From assembly GCF_040683095.1 (NCBI RefSeq), contig NZ_JBFBCI010000016.1:69201-133200 (forward strand): a DNA stretch of 64,000 nt. Direction: 5' to 3'. Below the pieces are notes generated by a model. It did no database searches. It saw only the letters and a list, made by a program, of their open reading frames with translations, and was not told where the DNA came from. This DNA is from Sphaerisporangium sp040683095 (GTDB lineage: Bacteria > Actinomycetota > Actinomycetes > Streptosporangiales > Streptosporangiaceae). This document shows positions 9,168 through 19,618 of the stretch, piece after piece. Position 1 is the first letter of the stretch; every line of letters starts with the position of its first letter. A program made the translations under genes and the position numbers.

Positions 9168-9596
9168 ATGGCGACGACACGTACCGCGACCACGCAGTGG
9201 AAGGGCCCGCTGCTCCACGGCTCCGGCACCGTCTCGCTCGACACCTCCGGGGTCGGGACGTTCGACGTCACGTGGGCCTCGCGCTCGGAGGAGGCCAACG
9301 GCAAGACCAGCCCTGAGGAGCTGATCGCGGCGGCGCACTCGTCGTGCTTCTCCATGGCGCTCTCGCACGGCCTTGCCCAGGCGGGCACCCCGCCGCAGAG
9401 CCTGGAGACGAAGGCCGACGTGACCTTCCAGCCGGGCGAGGGCATCACGGGCATCGTGCTGTCGGTCCGCGCGCAGGTCGAGGGCATCTCCGCGGCGGAC
9501 TTCCAGACCGCCGCCGAGACCGCCAAGGCGAACTGCCCGGTGAGCAAGGCCCTGACGGGCACCACGATCACCCTGAACGCCGAACTGCTCGGCTGA
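9168..9596 (+). CDS. OsmC-family peroxiredoxin
   Basis: A 142-residue OsmC protein, which reduces organic hydroperoxides in the cytoplasm as a homodimer. Both redox cysteines are visible: HSSCFSMALS and AKANCPVSKAL, with the family's EELIAAAHSSC stretch before the first. The start chosen is ATG 9168, where AAAGGG lies 9 bases upstream; ATG 9159 abuts that site too closely. The length is standard for OsmC. It is a single-gene unit closed by a strong hairpin at 9604-9641. No OhrR/MarR regulator is adjacent. Confidence 0.92.
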   Translation: MATTRTATTQWKGPLLHGSGTVSLDTSGVGTFDVTWASRSEEANGKTSPEELIAAAHSSCFSMALSHGLAQAGTPPQSLETKADVTFQPGEGITGIVLSVRAQVEGISAADFQTAAETAKANCPVSKALTGTTITLNAELLG

Positions 9597-9603
9597 GAAC
9601 GGC

Positions 9604-9641
9604 CCGCGGCCCCCGTGCGTCACGGCGCACGGGGGCCGCGG
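9604..9641 (+). terminator. Hairpin terminator after osmC
   Basis: A perfect 16-bp stem (9604-9619 with 9626-9641) with a six-base loop, starting 8 bases after the osmC stop. There is no T-run, as is common in high-GC actinobacteria. Confidence 0.8.
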
Positions 9642-9986
9642 CATGTCCGCTTTGCGGATTTCTGCACAGTCAAGTGGCAGTAAAGGCGATATGTACAAAT
9701 ATATCCGTTTACGTGTACGTTGTTGACTCTCCCCTGGTGGAGCACCCAGGAGACGAGGACCGCCCGCGCCCACCCCAGGGGCGTACAGCGGGCACCCCCG
9801 CCTGGCGGTAAAGCCCTGGAAAATCAGGCCCGCGGCCCTACTATCGACAGTAGAGCCGGAACTCACAGCCAGGGGACGCGGACGGGAGCCTTCAGGGAGG
9901 GAACACGAGGCACCGGATCACGAGAGGGACACAAGCCACGCGATCGAGCGGCACCGCGGACCGTTCCACGACCACAATGAGGCTAC
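9642..9986. other. Intergenic region upstream of glgX
   Basis: About 345 bases with no credible gene. An AT-rich patch with TATGTACAAATATATCC lies near 9690-9706 and may hold a promoter. A small inverted repeat CTACT-N6-AGTAG lies at 9838-9853. Short plus-strand frames here have no conserved content. Confidence 0.5.
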
Positions 9987-12119
<2,133 letters not shown>

Positions 12120-12180
12120 CCGGCCGCGTCCTGCGAACGTCCCCACCGGCCCCGCGCGTACCCGGCGGCCCGTCTGTGCC

Positions 12181-12915
12181 ATGGTAGAGAGCGTGCGACG
12201 CATCCTGCCCGGCCCCGCCGACGACGTGAACCTCGCCGAGGCGTACGCCTACCCGCGTGACGCGTGGCTGCGCCTCAACATGGTGGCCGGCGTCGACGGG
12301 GGCGCGTGGCTGAAGGGGCTCTCCGAGGGCCTGTCCGGCGCGGGCGACCGCCGGGTCTTCCACATCCTGCGGGCGCTGTCGGACGTGATCCTGGCCGGCG
12401 CGGCGACCGTCCGCACCGAGGGGTACGGCCCGGCCCGCCCCCGCGCGTCGTGGCCGGACCTGCGCGCCGGACGCCCGCCCGTCCCCCCGATCGCCGTTGT
12501 GACCCGCAAGCTCGACCTCGACCTCGGCGGCCCGCTGTTCACCGAGGCGCAGCCCTACGCCCGGACCATCGTGATCACGACCGAGAGCGCCCCCAAGGAC
12601 CGGCGCGACGAGGCCGCCAGGAACGCCGAGGTGATCGTCGCGGGCGACGAGAGGGTGGACCTGCCACTGGCGATCGCCCAGCTCCGCGAGCGCGGCCTCG
12701 GCCGCGTCCTGTGCGAGGGCGGCCCCCGCCTCAACGCCCAGCTCGCGGCGGCCGGGCTGGTCGACGAGCTGTGCCTCACGATCAGCCCGATCATGGCCGG
12801 CGGGGACGCCGCGCGCATCCTCAACGGCCCGGCCTCACAGGTCCGCCTGCACCTCGCGCACGTCCTGGAGGAAGAAGGCTTCCTCTTCTGCAAGTACACC
12901 CGGGAGCCGCTATGA
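12181..12915 (+). CDS. RibD C-terminal-type pyrimidine reductase family protein
   Basis: A 244-residue protein with the DHFR-like reductase fold of RibD: WLRLNMVAGVDGG near the start (substrate/NADPH region), RALSDVILAGAATVRTEGYG, and VLCEGGPRLNAQL near the end, the usual EGG motif. It has no deaminase domain. In riboflavin synthesis this fold reduces the ribosyl side chain with NADPH, but stand-alone actinobacterial copies outside rib operons often have other, untested roles. It overlaps by four bases (ATGA) with the DNA ligase gene that follows, so the two are coupled. Confidence 0.85.
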   Translation: MVESVRRILPGPADDVNLAEAYAYPRDAWLRLNMVAGVDGGAWLKGLSEGLSGAGDRRVFHILRALSDVILAGAATVRTEGYGPARPRASWPDLRAGRPPVPPIAVVTRKLDLDLGGPLFTEAQPYARTIVITTESAPKDRRDEAARNAEVIVAGDERVDLPLAIAQLRERGLGRVLCEGGPRLNAQLAAAGLVDELCLTISPIMAGGDAARILNGPASQVRLHLAHVLEEEGFLFCKYTREPL

Positions 12916-14012
12916 CCCTTCCCGTCCAGCCCGTCCCCGAGATGAACCTGCCGGTCGTCCCGCCCGTGGCGCCCATGCTCGCCAAGGCGATCAAGAACGT
13001 GCCTCCCCAGAACGGCACCATGCTGTACGAGCCGAAATGGGATGGCTTCCGCTGCATCGTCTTCCGCGACGGCGACGAGGTCTACCTGGGCAGCCGCAAC
13101 GAACGCCCCTTCAACCGCTACTTCCCCGAGCTGATCGAGGCGGTGAAGCGCGAACTGCCCGAGCGCTGCGTCCTCGACGGCGAGATCGTCCTACGCCGCG
13201 GCCAGATCCTCGACTTCGACGCGCTCCAGCAGCGCATCCACCCGGCCGCCTCCCGGGTGCGGCTGCTGGCCGAGCAGACCCCGGCGTCCTTCATCGCCTT
13301 CGACCTGCTGGCCATCGGCGACGAGAACCTCATGGAGACCCCGTTCGGCGAGCGCCGCGCCCGCCTCGTCGGCGCGCTGGCCGACGCGGGCGACCTCATC
13401 CGGCTCACCCCGGTCACCAGCAACGACGAGCGGGCGGCCGAGTGGTTCGAGATGTTCGAGGGGGCGGGCCTCGACGGCATCGTCGCCAAGCACTCCGACC
13501 AGCCGTACGAACCGGACAAGCGCACGATGCTGAAGGTCAAGCACGAGCGCACGGCCGACTGCGTCGTCGCCGGGTACCGCGAGCACAAGTCGGGGCCGAT
13601 CGTGGGGTCGCTGCTGCTCGGGCTGTACGACGCGGCGGGCGTGCTGCACCACGTCGGCGTGTCGGCGTCGTTCCCGATGAAGCGCAGGGCCGAGCTGATC
13701 GACGAGCTCAAGCCGTACCTGCCGGCCGACCTGTCCGCCCACCCGTGGAGCTCCTGGATGGCGCAGGACGAGAACACCACGCAGCGCATGCCCGGCGCGA
13801 TCTCCCGGTGGAGCGCCGGCAAGGACCTCTCGTTCGTCCCGCTCGAACCGCGGCTGGTGGTCGAGGTGTCCTACGGGCAGATGGAGGGGCAGCGGTTCCG
13901 GCACACCGCCCACTTCCGCCGGTGGCGCGTCGACCGGACCCCGGAGTCGTGCACCTACGAGCAGCTGGAACGGCCGGTGGACTACAACCTGGACGACATC
14001 CTGGCGCGCTGA
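12912..14012 (+). CDS. ATP-dependent DNA ligase (LigC-like)
   Basis: A 366-residue ligase. Motif I is EPKWDGFRCIV with the AMP-accepting Lys; motif III is AFDLLAI, motif IV GLDGIVAKH, motif V MLKVKHERTADCVVAGYR. After it comes an OB-fold domain ending with YEQLERPVDYNLDDIL. Polymerase and phosphoesterase domains of full LigD are absent, so it belongs with stand-alone LigC/LigB-type repair ligases. The start ATG at 12912 overlaps the reductase stop; an upstream extension in frame is only a shadow of the reductase gene. Likely acts in nick sealing in repair. Confidence 0.92.
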   Translation: MTLPVQPVPEMNLPVVPPVAPMLAKAIKNVPPQNGTMLYEPKWDGFRCIVFRDGDEVYLGSRNERPFNRYFPELIEAVKRELPERCVLDGEIVLRRGQILDFDALQQRIHPAASRVRLLAEQTPASFIAFDLLAIGDENLMETPFGERRARLVGALADAGDLIRLTPVTSNDERAAEWFEMFEGAGLDGIVAKHSDQPYEPDKRTMLKVKHERTADCVVAGYREHKSGPIVGSLLLGLYDAAGVLHHVGVSASFPMKRRAELIDELKPYLPADLSAHPWSSWMAQDENTTQRMPGAISRWSAGKDLSFVPLEPRLVVEVSYGQMEGQRFRHTAHFRRWRVDRTPESCTYEQLERPVDYNLDDILAR

Positions 14013-14037
14013 GCGCCGGGCGCCGGCGGGCGTGGGG

Positions 14038-14066
14038 GAGGGACATGAGCAGTGCTCATGTCCCTC
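14038..14066. terminator. Bidirectional hairpin terminator between convergent genes
   Basis: GAGGGACATGA and TCATGTCCCTC form a perfect 11-bp stem around a seven-base loop, followed by TTC. It lies between the plus-strand ligase and the minus-strand repeat protein and could stop transcripts from both sides. Confidence 0.75.
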
Positions 14067-14105
14067 TTCGGGTGCGAGAATCGGAGACGATCGCCGGGGT
14101 GACGG

Positions 14106-14627
14106 CTAGTCGAGGAAGATCGACCTGAACCTCTCGGACTCGCTGCCGCGCTCCATCCGGCCCATGCGCTCGGAGAACCGGCCCCGCTCCATCCGGCCGA
14201 ACTCTCGTTCCCGCTCAGAGAACGGGCGCCGCTCGAACCGGCCGCGCTCCTCGCGCTCGAAGAACGGGCGCCGCTCGAACCGGCCGCGCTCCTCGCGCTC
14301 GAAGAACCGGCCCCGCTCCATCCGGCCGCGCTCGCGCTCCCGCTCGAACCGGCGCCGTTCGGAGGGCCGGCCTCGCTCTTCCCGTTCGAAGCGGCGCCGC
14401 TCGGAGAACCGGCCCCGCTCGGAGTACCTGCCCCGGTCCCTGTCGTACCCGTAGCCGTAGTCGTCCTCGTCGTAGCCGTCCGACTGCGGCGCCGTCACGG
14501 CGCCGGCGGCGACGACCGGCCTGTCGAGGGAGGGCTGATCGGCCGATGCCTGTGCGACTGCGGCCTGCCAGAACGTGAACGACAGGACCACAGGCCCCAG
14601 AACCATGAAGCAGCGCTTGCTGACCAT
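14106..14627 (-). CDS. Secreted Arg/Glu/Phe-rich repeat protein
   Basis: A 173-residue protein. The ATG at 14627 has AAAGGA 8 bases upstream and gives a signal peptide (GPVVLSFTFWQAAVAQA). After a short acidic-tyrosine stretch (DGYDEDDYGYGYDRD) the rest is short repeats around RGRF-ER and RRFERE, including the 14-residue unit RFERRPFFEREERG twice in a row. The mature part is over 30% Arg with regularly spaced Glu and Phe and should be a highly charged, extended or helical chain outside the cell. No known domain is seen. The opposite strand reads as a mirror Arg/Ser repeat and is a shadow. Confidence 0.7.
   Translation of the reverse strand: MVSKRCFMVLGPVVLSFTFWQAAVAQASADQPSLDRPVVAAGAVTAPQSDGYDEDDYGYGYDRDRGRYSERGRFSERRRFEREERGRPSERRRFERERERGRMERGRFFEREERGRFERRPFFEREERGRFERRPFSEREREFGRMERGRFSERMGRMERGSESERFRSIFLD
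14224..14307. repeat. 42-bp direct repeat, two perfect tandem copies
   Basis: A 42-base unit occupies 14224-14265 and recurs at 14266-14307, inside the Arg/Glu/Phe repeat gene. Forty-two bases is exactly 14 codons, so copy number can change without a frameshift. Confidence 0.85.
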
Positions 14628-14770
14628 GGCCGATTCCTTTCGTCGCGGCCACCCACGCTGATCGTTCCGACGCTCCAGGTGGCCTCCGTGGCGTCGAACC
14701 ACAGCCTGGCGGGCCGCCCGCCACCGGACCGTGACACCGACGTGACCGGCGAGCGCCTTCCCCGCCCGCC

Positions 14771-15505
14771 TCAGGGCTGAGCGACCGCGCGCAGCCCCGC
14801 GACGAGATCGCTCACCAGCGGCGTCGGCCGGAGGCCCAGTTCGGCGTCGAGGAGGTGCTCGTACCGCTCGTAGTCGCGCAGCGCCTCGGCCTGGTTCCCC
14901 TCGGCGAGGTGGGCGCGGATCAGCGCGGCGTGGGAGCTCTCGCGCAGGGGCTCGGCGCGGACGGCCATCCCGGCTGCGGCGACCGCGTCGGCGAAGCGCC
15001 CGCCCGCGATGAACTCGTCCGCGAGGGCCTCCAGGGCGTGCAGGCGCAGTTGGTGCCAGTCCTCGGCCTCCCGGACCACCCAGTCGTCGTACCAGCCGGG
15101 GAGCAGGTCCACCGACAGGCTCTCGACGGAGTCGGCGGTGAGGTCCTCGGCGGGGGTGGGCGCCTCGGGATCCAGGACGCGCCGCGCCAGCGCGCGGGCC
15201 TCCTCGACGTCCACCTGGGCGTCCTGGCTCAGGCGCACCTCGGTCGTGCCGATGTCGAGTATCTCCCTCCCGGCCCCTTCGAGCCTGGCCAGGGCGGACC
15301 GGAGGCTCGCGTACGCGCGCCGCTCGGGCCGGTCCGGCCACAGCGTGCCCGCCATGAGGGTGCGGGGGACGGCCTGGCCGCAGAGCGCGACGAAGGACAG
15401 AAGACGCTCGGATCCGCCCGAGACCGTCACCTGCTCGTCCCCGGCCAGCAGCCGGAAGCCACCCAGAAGAACGACCCGCAGCGCGGGCCGGTCGCCGCTC
15501 TCCAT
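14771..15505 (-). CDS. SARP-type transcriptional regulator (winged helix plus BTAD)
   Basis: About 244 residues. The N-terminal part (RVVLLGGFRLLAGDEQVTVS...LLSFVALCGQAVPRTLMAGTLWPD) is the OmpR-like winged helix as used in SARPs, followed by SLRSALARLEGAGREILDI. The C-terminal half is a bacterial transcriptional activator domain of TPR-like helices (LHALEALADEFIAGGRFADA...). SARP proteins usually activate nearby pathway genes. ATG 15505 has GAGAGG about ten bases upstream; a GTG at 15523 in frame is the alternative. Targets are unclear; the flanking secreted-protein genes are the nearest candidates. Confidence 0.85.
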   Translation of the reverse strand: MESGDRPALRVVLLGGFRLLAGDEQVTVSGGSERLLSFVALCGQAVPRTLMAGTLWPDRPERRAYASLRSALARLEGAGREILDIGTTEVRLSQDAQVDVEEARALARRVLDPEAPTPAEDLTADSVESLSVDLLPGWYDDWVVREAEDWHQLRLHALEALADEFIAGGRFADAVAAAGMAVRAEPLRESSHAALIRAHLAEGNQAEALRDYERYEHLLDAELGLRPTPLVSDLVAGLRAVAQP

Positions 15506-15742
15506 AGTCGCACTGCCTCTCACTGGAAAGCGATTCGTCTGGTAAGCAGCCCCTCCCGTCGCCGTTCCTCCCCGCTATGTACCCAGTTCGTGGTGATTCG
15601 CGCGGCTATGCGCATCGTTTGCGGAACAGAGGCGCACCGGCGGCGGCGCGCCCACGTCACGCGCCCGTCATGCCGGGGTGACGGCGGCCCAGGCACGCTC
15701 ACGGTGCCGCCATCTTCCGCGGCGGCACGAGAGGAGACCTCC

Positions 15743-16219
15743 ATGAGGAGAAACGCCTTCGCCGCGCTCGTCTTGAGCGGCGCGTTCGTCCTTCCCGCGG
15801 CCGCCACGGCGGCGCACGCGTCCGTAGCCTCCGACGACCTGGTCAAGCCGGGCTACACGTCCCTGACGGCGTGCCAGAGCGCCATCCCCGGAATCCAGCA
15901 GAAGGGGTTCTCCATAGGAAGCCTGGTCTGCAAGTCCTACAGCGGCTCGACCGCCGAGACCCCCGGCACGATGTGGGGCGTCTACAGCACCGAATCCCTC
16001 GGCACGCAGTCGAACGGCAGCGAGGCTACCGACGAACAGACCACCGCCGAACAGAGCGAGAAGACGACCGGCGAGGAGACCACCGGCGAGGAGATGACCG
16101 AGGAGCAGATGACCGGCGAGCACACCACTGGTGAAGAGATGACCGGCGAGCAGACCACCGGCACGGAGAGCACCGGCACCGAGAGCACCGGCCAGAACAT
16201 CCAGACCCCGTCCCAGTGA
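15743..16219 (+). CDS. Secreted protein with Thr/Glu-rich repeat tail
   Basis: A 158-residue protein from ATG 15743 (GAGGAG about seven bases upstream) with a signal peptide ending ATAAHASVA. Residues about 30-85 form a small compact domain with two cysteines (SLTACQSAIPGI and SLVCKSY), resembling short secreted actinobacterial domains. From about residue 90 the chain becomes TTGEE, TGEEM, TGEQT and TGTES repeats, acidic and without hydrophobics, so likely a disordered wall-spanning or shedding tail. No LPXTG anchor is present. Function unknown. Confidence 0.7.
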   Translation: MRRNAFAALVLSGAFVLPAAATAAHASVASDDLVKPGYTSLTACQSAIPGIQQKGFSIGSLVCKSYSGSTAETPGTMWGVYSTESLGTQSNGSEATDEQTTAEQSEKTTGEETTGEEMTEEQMTGEHTTGEEMTGEQTTGTESTGTESTGQNIQTPSQ

Positions 16220-16289
16220 CCGGCGGCCCACACCGCCCCCGGACCTGGTCTCGCCCACCCGGCCCGGACACCTGAAACCGGCGAACCCC

Positions 16290-16318
16290 ACGGCCCGTGC
16301 CCGCCAAGCACGGGCCGT
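16290..16318 (+). terminator. Hairpin terminator after Thr/Glu-rich secreted protein
   Basis: ACGGCCCGTGC and GCACGGGCCGT pair perfectly over 11 bp with a seven-base loop, 70 bases after the stop. Confidence 0.7.
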
Positions 16319-16402
16319 ACCCAGTGAACGTCCCCCGCCTCGGTGCCGAGCCGACCTCTCCGCGCCTGGCCGCCTGAGCCCGCCGCGAGAAAGGCGTCTC
16401 AG

Positions 16403-17755
16403 CTATCCGGCGGGGTGCAGGACGGCCGCGAGTTCGGGGATGCGGGCGCGGTAGCCGTCCAACAGCGAACGGGCCACCGACACCGAGTCCACCAGCGGGT
16501 GGGAGGCGAACGCCCGCAGGGCCACGGTCGCCGAGCCGGTCACGGCGGCCTCGATGACGAGCTGCTCGACGGCCTTGACCTGCTGGACGAGCCCGAGGAA
16601 CTGGCCGTGCAGGGGCCGGGTGGCGAGCGGGCGCACCCCGCCGGGGTCCACCACGCACGGCACCTCCACCACCGCCTCCGGGGGCAGCCCGGGGACCGCC
16701 GTACCGTTGCGCACGTTGAGGATCATGGTGTCGGTACCGCCCCGCGCGATGGTCGTCATCAGCGCGAGCGCGATGCCCTCGTACCCGCCCGCCAGCAGGT
16801 CGGCGGCGTCGCGCTCCCCCGCCCCCGCGGTCTCGCGGGTCTCGGCCATGTACGACGCGTCGCGCTCCCGGCGGGCGCGCCGCCACACCTCCAGGGCGCG
16901 CCCGGGCTCGCGCGCGACCGCCGCGTAGAACTCCGACTGCTGCCGCACCAGCGCCTCGCCCCGGGTCTGCGGGGCGCCGCCGATCGCGGCCACGGCCTCG
17001 CGGGTGAAGTAGTAGTAATAGAGGTATTCGTTCGGCAGCGCGCCGAGCGACCGCACCCAGTCGGGGCCGAACAACCGCGACTCCTCCACTCCCTTGAGCG
17101 CCGCGTCGTCGGCGAGAAGGTCGGGCAGGACGTCCCGCCCGTCGTGGACGAGGCCGCGCAGCCAGCCGAGGTGGTTCAGCCCGACGTAGTCGGGGGCGGT
17201 CCTGCCGGGGTCCAGGCCGAGGGACCGCGCGGCCCGGCGGACCAACCCCAGCGGGGAGTCGCAGATGCCCACCACACGGTCGCCCAGCACCCGCTGCATG
17301 GCCTCTGTGATCATGCCCGCGGGGTTGGTGAAGTTGATCACCCATGCCCGGGGGGCGACGGCGGCGACGCGCTCGGCGACGCGCAGGGCCACCGGGATCG
17401 TGCGCAGCCCGAACGCGATGCCCCCGGGGCCGACCGTCTCCTGGCCGAGCAGTCCGAGGCCGAGCGGCACCCGTTCGTCCGCCGTGCGCCCCTCCAGGCC
17501 GCCGACGCGGATCGCCGAGAACACGAAATCGGCGTCGCGCAGGGCGTCGTCCAGGTCCGTGGTGGCGCGGACGCGCGGCGGGTCGTCGTGCCCGGCCGCG
17601 AGTTGGGCGCACACATGGCCCATGGCGGTCAGGCGCTCCTCGGACAGGTCGTACAGGACGACCTCCTCCACCCGCGGCCTGCCGGTGTCGCGCAGCAGCG
17701 CGCCGTACACCAGCGGGACGCGGAAACCGCCGCCGCCGAGGATGGTCAACCTCAT
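16403..17755 (-). CDS. GH4-family 6-phospho-glycosidase
   Basis: A 450-residue NAD- and divalent-metal-dependent glycoside hydrolase of family 4. The Rossmann start MRLTILGGGGFRVPLVYGAL binds NAD; WVINFTNPAGMITEAM, the metal-ligand region GICDSPLGLVRR and LNHLGWLRGLVHDG are the family signatures (Cys and His of these hold the Mn). Family members split 6-phospho-alpha- or beta-glucosides in the cytoplasm by an oxidation-elimination route. GAGGAG lies 5 bases before the ATG. It is downstream of a broken DeoR gene and divergent from a sugar kinase, suggesting a small sugar-use locus. Confidence 0.93.
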   Translation of the reverse strand: MRLTILGGGGFRVPLVYGALLRDTGRPRVEEVVLYDLSEERLTAMGHVCAQLAAGHDDPPRVRATTDLDDALRDADFVFSAIRVGGLEGRTADERVPLGLGLLGQETVGPGGIAFGLRTIPVALRVAERVAAVAPRAWVINFTNPAGMITEAMQRVLGDRVVGICDSPLGLVRRAARSLGLDPGRTAPDYVGLNHLGWLRGLVHDGRDVLPDLLADDAALKGVEESRLFGPDWVRSLGALPNEYLYYYYFTREAVAAIGGAPQTRGEALVRQQSEFYAAVAREPGRALEVWRRARRERDASYMAETRETAGAGERDAADLLAGGYEGIALALMTTIARGGTDTMILNVRNGTAVPGLPPEAVVEVPCVVDPGGVRPLATRPLHGQFLGLVQQVKAVEQLVIEAAVTGSATVALRAFASHPLVDSVSVARSLLDGYRARIPELAAVLHPAG

Positions 17756-17798
17756 GCTCGCTCCTCGTGCTCGCCCGTCCGCCTCGCGGCGCGGCCGT

Positions 17799-18200
17799 TC
17801 ATGTCAGCAGCACCTCGGCGCCCGCCTCGCCGAGCGCGCGGAGGGTCGCCTCGTCGGCGCCGTCGTTGGTCACCACGGCGTCGATCTCGTCCGGCCCGCA
17901 CACGCGCAGCGCGCCCGAACCAGGGAACTTGTGCCGGTCGACGACCAGCACGACCTGGCCCGCGGCCGCCATCATGGCCCGCTTCAGGGGAACCTCCGCC
18001 ACGGTGGAGTCGGTCACCTGCCCGTCGGGCCGCACGCCGCTGGCGCTCAGGAACAGGCGGTCGGCGCAGACCTGGCGCAGGGCCTGCTCGGTGAGCACGC
18101 CCACAAGGGAATGGTAGGCGCGGCGAAGCATGCCGCCGTCGCCCCGGCGAGGCGGACACGCTGCATGATCTCGGCATGCCGGACGCGCTGGAGCACTCAA
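17799..18200 (-). pseudogene. DeoR-family regulator, effector-domain remnant
   Basis: From about 18131 the frame reads as the C-terminal sugar-phosphate-sensing domain of a DeoR repressor: LRRAYHSLVGVLTEQALRQV, ADRLFLSASGV, TDSTVAEVPLKRAMMAAAGQ, VLVVDRHKFPGSG and CGPDEIDAVVTND. The N-terminal helix-turn-helix and the first half of the domain (over 100 residues) are missing; just upstream a piece of the same family (QRVRLAGATAA) appears in another frame, so a frameshift and a deletion are likely. Without the DNA-binding part it cannot repress. It lies 43 bases before the GH4 gene. Confidence 0.75.
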
Positions 18201-18218
18201 GGATCGTATCAGTCATGT

Positions 18219-18298
18219 GTGAGCACAATTAAGCAAAAATGCGCACGATCATCCGTCGACTCTTGATATAGGCGGCCAAAACATGCAAGAGTGCGCAC
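18219..18298. promoter_or_regulatory. Candidate DeoR-type operator repeats in divergent promoter
   Basis: Three 8-base elements of the form RTGMGCAC lie in the space between the DeoR remnant and the sugar kinase: GTGAGCAC at 18219-18226, ATGCGCAC at 18239-18246 and GTGCGCAC at 18291-18298. DeoR repressors often bind repeated half-sites. An AT-rich TTGATATAG at about 18263-18271 may be part of the kinase promoter. Confidence 0.4.
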
Positions 18299-18330
18299 AT
18301 TCTTCTCACCGTCGAGGAGGACCCACTTCC

Positions 18331-19479
18331 GTGTCTGTCCAGGCCTACGACCCACTCGCCGCTCTACGCCGTCCAGACGGGCCGGAGTTCGACGTGTTCA
18401 CCGCCGGCACCGTGTTCCTGGACATCGTCTTCACCGGTCTCCAGGCGATGCCCGCCGCCGGCACCGAGGTCTGGGCCGAAGGGATGGGGTCCTGCCCCGG
18501 AGGCATCGCCAACCTCGCCATCGCCGCCGGCCGCCTCGGGCTGCGCACCTCCATGGCCGCCGCCTTCGGGGACGACGACTACGCCGACTTCAACTGGCGC
18601 ATCCTGTCCGAGCAGGAATCCGTGGACCTGTCGAGATCGCGCCGTTTCAAGCAGTGGCACTCCCCCGTGACCGTCTCCATGGCCGTCAACCGCGACCGCA
18701 GCATGGTCACCCACGGTCACCCCCCGCCCATGGCCGCGACCGAGATGATCGGACGTCCCCCGCGCTCCAGCGCCGTGATCGCGCCGCTGTCCATCGAGGA
18801 GCCGCTCGGCAGCGCCGACTCCTGCACCTGGGCCGACCAGGCCCGCAAGGACGGCGCCCTGATCTTCGCCGACGTGGGCTGGGACCCCTCGGAGACCTGG
18901 GCGCCCTCCCTGCTCGACCAGCTGGAGGTGTGCCACGCGTTCATGCCGAACGCCGTCGAGGCCATGTCCTACACCGGCACCGAGACGCCCCGCGAGGCCC
19001 TGTACGCCATCGCCGACCGCGTCCCGCTCGCCGTGGTGACCGACGGCGCCAACGGCGCGATGGCCATCGACTCCACCACCGGCGAGGAGGCGTACGTCCC
19101 GGCGCTGCGGGTGACCGCGCTCGACCCGACCGGCGCCGGGGACGTCTTCGGGGCCGGGCTCGTGCTCGGCACCCTGGCCCACTGGCCGCTCGGCGACCGC
19201 CTGGCCTTCGCGGGGGTCTGCTCGGCGCTGGCCGTGCAGCAGTTCGGCGGGTCGCTGGCCGCGCCGGGGTGGGGGGACATCGCCGACTGGTGGCACGACG
19301 TCCGGGAGGCCGCGGGACACAGCGGGGCCTACATCGAATCGCTCGCCCGCCGCTACGCCTTCCTCGACACCCTGGTCCCGACCGTGCCCGTGGGGGCCGT
19401 CCGGCGCGCGGCCGCCACCATGTCCCTGCACGCCGACGTCTCCGCCGGAGCCGAGCCGGTCGACAAGAAGGGAAACTGA
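18331..19479 (+). CDS. PfkB-family carbohydrate kinase
   Basis: About 382 residues from the GTG at 18331, which has GAGGAGGA nine bases upstream. The PfkB first signature is GSCPGGIANLAIAAGRLG and the second, with the catalytic Asp, is DPTGAGDVFGAG. PfkB enzymes phosphorylate sugars or sugar phosphates with ATP (ribose, fructose 1-phosphate, adenosine and others). The C-terminal extension after the kinase fold (SLARRYAFLDTLVPTVPV) is a little longer than usual. It faces away from the GH4 gene and likely belongs to the same sugar-use locus. Substrate unknown. Confidence 0.88.
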   Translation: MSVQAYDPLAALRRPDGPEFDVFTAGTVFLDIVFTGLQAMPAAGTEVWAEGMGSCPGGIANLAIAAGRLGLRTSMAAAFGDDDYADFNWRILSEQESVDLSRSRRFKQWHSPVTVSMAVNRDRSMVTHGHPPPMAATEMIGRPPRSSAVIAPLSIEEPLGSADSCTWADQARKDGALIFADVGWDPSETWAPSLLDQLEVCHAFMPNAVEAMSYTGTETPREALYAIADRVPLAVVTDGANGAMAIDSTTGEEAYVPALRVTALDPTGAGDVFGAGLVLGTLAHWPLGDRLAFAGVCSALAVQQFGGSLAAPGWGDIADWWHDVREAAGHSGAYIESLARRYAFLDTLVPTVPVGAVRRAAATMSLHADVSAGAEPVDKKGN

Positions 19480-19618
19480 GCGCGCACCGCCCGGAATTCC
19501 CTACATTTCTCACAGGGAATAGCCCTCCGGCGGCGGGGGTTGTCGCGCCTGGGCCCGTCGGGCGCCCGGGTGTCCTCCCGCGCCTGGTCTCGGAACGACT
19601 GTGAAGAAGGGGAGCACC

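Noticed and set aside
14224..14307. Repeats that could suggest a CRISPR array
   Set aside because: The repeats are contiguous with no spacers and code in frame.
14164..14454. Arg/Ser/Pro repeat frame on the plus strand that resembles an SR-type protein
   Set aside because: It is the complement of the RFER repeat gene. The minus strand has the signal peptide and ribosome site.
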